Source: Epiperipatus broadwayi
Taxonomy: Eukaryota; Onychophora; Udeonychophora; Euonychophora; Peripatidae
Direction: 5' to 3'
Assembly (NCBI GenBank): GCA_028023455.1
Contig: JAQFVV010006215.1
Location: forward strand, 5,071,230 to 5,135,229
DNA: 64,000 bases
The translations under genes and the position numbers were made by a program. Within the stretch, counting starts at the first letter, position 1; every line of letters begins with the position of its first letter. This document shows positions 62,036 to 64,000 of the stretch, piece after piece. The notes under the pieces are model-generated. The model saw nothing but the letters and a program-made list of their open reading frames with translations, made no database searches and was not told the origin of the DNA.

Positions 62036-63249
62036 TTCTTCTAATTCTTGCGATCTTCCTTCACTACATTTTAATTACATTCATAACTTTAAAAAGGAAA
62101 ATGAAAATTTAACATTAATAAAAAACAAAAAAGAAATGCAATATTCATCAAACAGATTTTGTTAGCAATTAACAAAAGAAACCATTTATAATATAAACAT
62201 AATATTAATAAATAAAGAACTTCTTTGATCAATTCTAATGGAAAATTTGGAAGGTTGGTTTTTAAAAAATTCATTAACTCATTTTGAAAGAGTTGATTAT
62301 GTTGTTCAAGATAAATATACCTACACAATAATATTAGATGTATAGCAAAATATGACATATGTACTTGGGAGTAATTTATGTTAACTGTGTGTGTTTGAAG
62401 GACTTTATGGCAGAGTAGTTTATACATTCCCTTTTTATTCAAATCCAAATGAAATTTTGTTGTAGTCATTAAGCATTTTTGTCAAATTCAAATTTTTTTT
62501 TTTTTTTCAAGTAGTTAAGCCTCCTGTTATTGATGGAAAAAATGGATGTTTGCATTGTTATTATCCGGAAAATAAAACAAAAATAGGAAAATGCTTATAT
62601 AATGAGTATCATCATTTTCATACTATTTCTGTGTGGAAGGACCTAATGATTTTTTTTTTGTTGTTCTATATTGAGCTATGTACTTATTTTCTCATGTATA
62701 GGTATTTAAATAAACTAATGAGTAAACTTTTCATTTTAGCAGTTGATTAATATAAGAACCTTTTTTCATAGGTATAATCTTAAAGAGGCAATAAAATCTG
62801 TACATATGAAAATTGAGGTCATTATTAAATCTATGAAAAGAAATGTTGGATCTGTGTGATTGTAAAGCATTCAGATTGTTACTGCTTGATTTTGTGAAGT
62901 GCTGATGTCTAAAACTGTTGTTTATTGTTCAAGATCTACAATCTCAAAAGTGATGATTGTATTTATACAAGATTGGAGAATAAAACTTACTAAAACCAAT
63001 TGTCAAAATTAGTCTGTTAGATGTTATAAAGAATAGTAATCGAGTGGAGCAAATCATTACATAGCTTTGTATACATCTGAACTCTCAAGTATTTGTTAAA
63101 ACAATTTATCATGAACTTCACAAATAATATTTATGATGATACTATTTCACAAAAGCAATGCTGCTTTAAGAAAAACCTTTATAGATAGCTAGAAAATTAT
63201 CACATATCTTGGACAAATTATTATATATATCTTTCCAATCACTGAAAAA

Positions 63250-64000
63250 AAATTTCTTGCAAAAATTCTTTTCCCTGATACTAACTTGTTGCTAAACAGG
63301 TCAATTCACACATCACTTGATGGCTCCCTGGCACCTGGTTTCAGACCACATCTATCAATCCCCCAGGGGTCCCCACTAAGCACCCTTTGTTTCATTACCT
63401 ACCTGAATCCCCTACTAGAAGATGTGGAAAAAGAACTACCAGGAGTCTTTGTGCCAGCACTAAAGGAGGAACTCCACCACATTTCATATGTGGATGATGT
63501 TACCATTTTCCTCCCTTCTGAGAAATACCTGCCAAGGTTATACCAACTGCTGGACAGATATGCAAGCAGATTCAATTGGCTGTCAACCCAGACAAAGCTG
63601 TTGTCTGGAAAATCAGTAGGGGTGTTACAGTACCATCAAGATATACAGGAAATCCACAGAAATTCCTTGGGTTCCCAATTGCCCTCTCCAAAACAGCGAT
63701 GAGGAGGGCCATCCAGCAGGATCTTTTGGACAAAACCAAGAAGGTAACAAACTCTCTCTCAATGATCTCCCTCTCACTCCCAGGCAAGGTGGCATTGTTA
63801 AATATGATGGTGTTTCCACGTATAAACTACTACCTGCCCATCATCAAACCGAGGCAAGGGTTTTCAGGATGCTATAAACTCAGCCTGCACCAAGATGATG
63901 TGGAAGAGAAAAACTGTATGCATCAGTCTGGCCAAGGTGCAGAGACCACGTGACCTGAATGGACTTGGTCTCCATGCCGTCAAGGTGTTTTTTGTTCAAA
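63250..64000 (+). mobile_element. L1/Tx1-like LINE reverse transcriptase, partial at window edge
   Basis: G+C-richer than everything nearby. LSIPQGSPLSTLCFITYLNP, then LHHISYVDDVTIFLPSEKYL, give the conserved QG-x-PLS and Y-V/A-DDVT catalytic boxes with both Asp residues. A one-base shift near 63580 moves to a second frame with LAVNPDKAVVWK, KFLGFPIALSK and SLPGKVALLNMMVFPRINYY. Another shift near 63930 leads to RPRDLNGLGLHAVKV at the edge. It is relatively young but frameshifted, and it continues beyond 64000. Confidence 0.75.

Larger units (their letters stand above)
59455..62060 (-). mobile_element. RTE-type LINE, antisense, broken
   Basis: About 2.6 kb, antisense to BMS1, with endonuclease then reverse transcriptase in the usual order. 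It ends in TGATGATGATAA near 59461, a typical simple-repeat RTE tail. It is apparently 5' truncated near 62060, inside the endonuclease. Although the frame is broken in several places, long open pieces (up to 133 codons) remain. It is thus younger than the other LINE relics here. Closest in style to Hydra/insect RTE endonuclease-reverse transcriptases, from memory of the family. Confidence 0.82.
58918..64000 (+). other. intron 12 (open to the right): two LINEs
   Basis: Contains an antisense RTE-type LINE (59455-62060) and the edge LINE (63250-64000). The stretches 58920-59450 and 62070-63240 are A+T-rich with no recognisable content. Confidence 0.6.

Noticed and set aside
62089-62469. 126-codon antisense open frame rich in Leu, Phe and Ile
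   Set aside because: Lies just 5' of the truncated RTE LINE in A+T-rich DNA. No motif and no coding-like residue pattern.

Overview
The window is animal nuclear DNA: strongly A+T-rich, intron-rich, and packed with decayed transposons. It carries the middle of one host gene on the + strand. This is BMS1, the GTPase of the U3-associated 90S pre-ribosome that is needed for 18S rRNA maturation. Twelve exons (about 2925 to 58917) join in a single open frame of 1617 nt (539 codons). Every junction is GT-AG and phase-compatible. The N-terminal GTPase exons lie left of the window and the C-terminal exons lie right of it. The repeat set (Jockey-like, RTE-like and CR1-like LINEs, hAT, piggyBac-like and Penelope-like pieces) suggests an invertebrate, possibly an arthropod such as an arachnid. 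The species cannot be fixed from the sequence.

Layout: 1-2.9 kb, an upstream intron with a LINE fossil and a Penelope-like inverted pair. 2.9-13.7 kb, BMS1 exons 1-4 (the acidic linker), with a complete but dead hAT transposon in the first intron. 13.7-19.4 kb, an intron with a 1.55-kb terminal-inverted-repeat (TIR) element, a LINE fossil and two palindromic elements. 19.4-36.4 kb, exons 5-8 among introns with LINE, piggyBac-like and Tc1/mariner-like relics. 36.4-49.7 kb, exons 9-10 plus the densest cluster of palindromic elements. 49.7-58.9 kb, exons 11-12 and a second Jockey-like relic. 58.9-64 kb, an intron with an antisense RTE-type LINE and, at the right edge, part of another LINE.

The most interesting signal is a set of palindromic (foldback-like) insertions, most with exact 12-14 bp target duplications. 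Several carry sequences that fold as minimal type I hammerhead ribozymes. The palindrome at 43216-43727 has one on each strand with a complete core, 5-bp stem I, 2-bp stem III with a tetraloop, and a UA cleavage dinucleotide. A dispersed family (17.2, 38.3, 45.2 and 54.4 kb) carries a second type with a GUC site. A relative at 45.9 kb shows paired changes in stem I. Two other palindromes (1.3 and 34.0 kb) carry a variant with A3/U8 in place of the usual C3/G8. This fits non-autonomous, ribozyme-bearing retroelements, perhaps mobilised by Penelope-like elements, but the mobilising enzyme is inference.

No operons, CRISPR arrays or complete tRNA/rRNA genes were seen.
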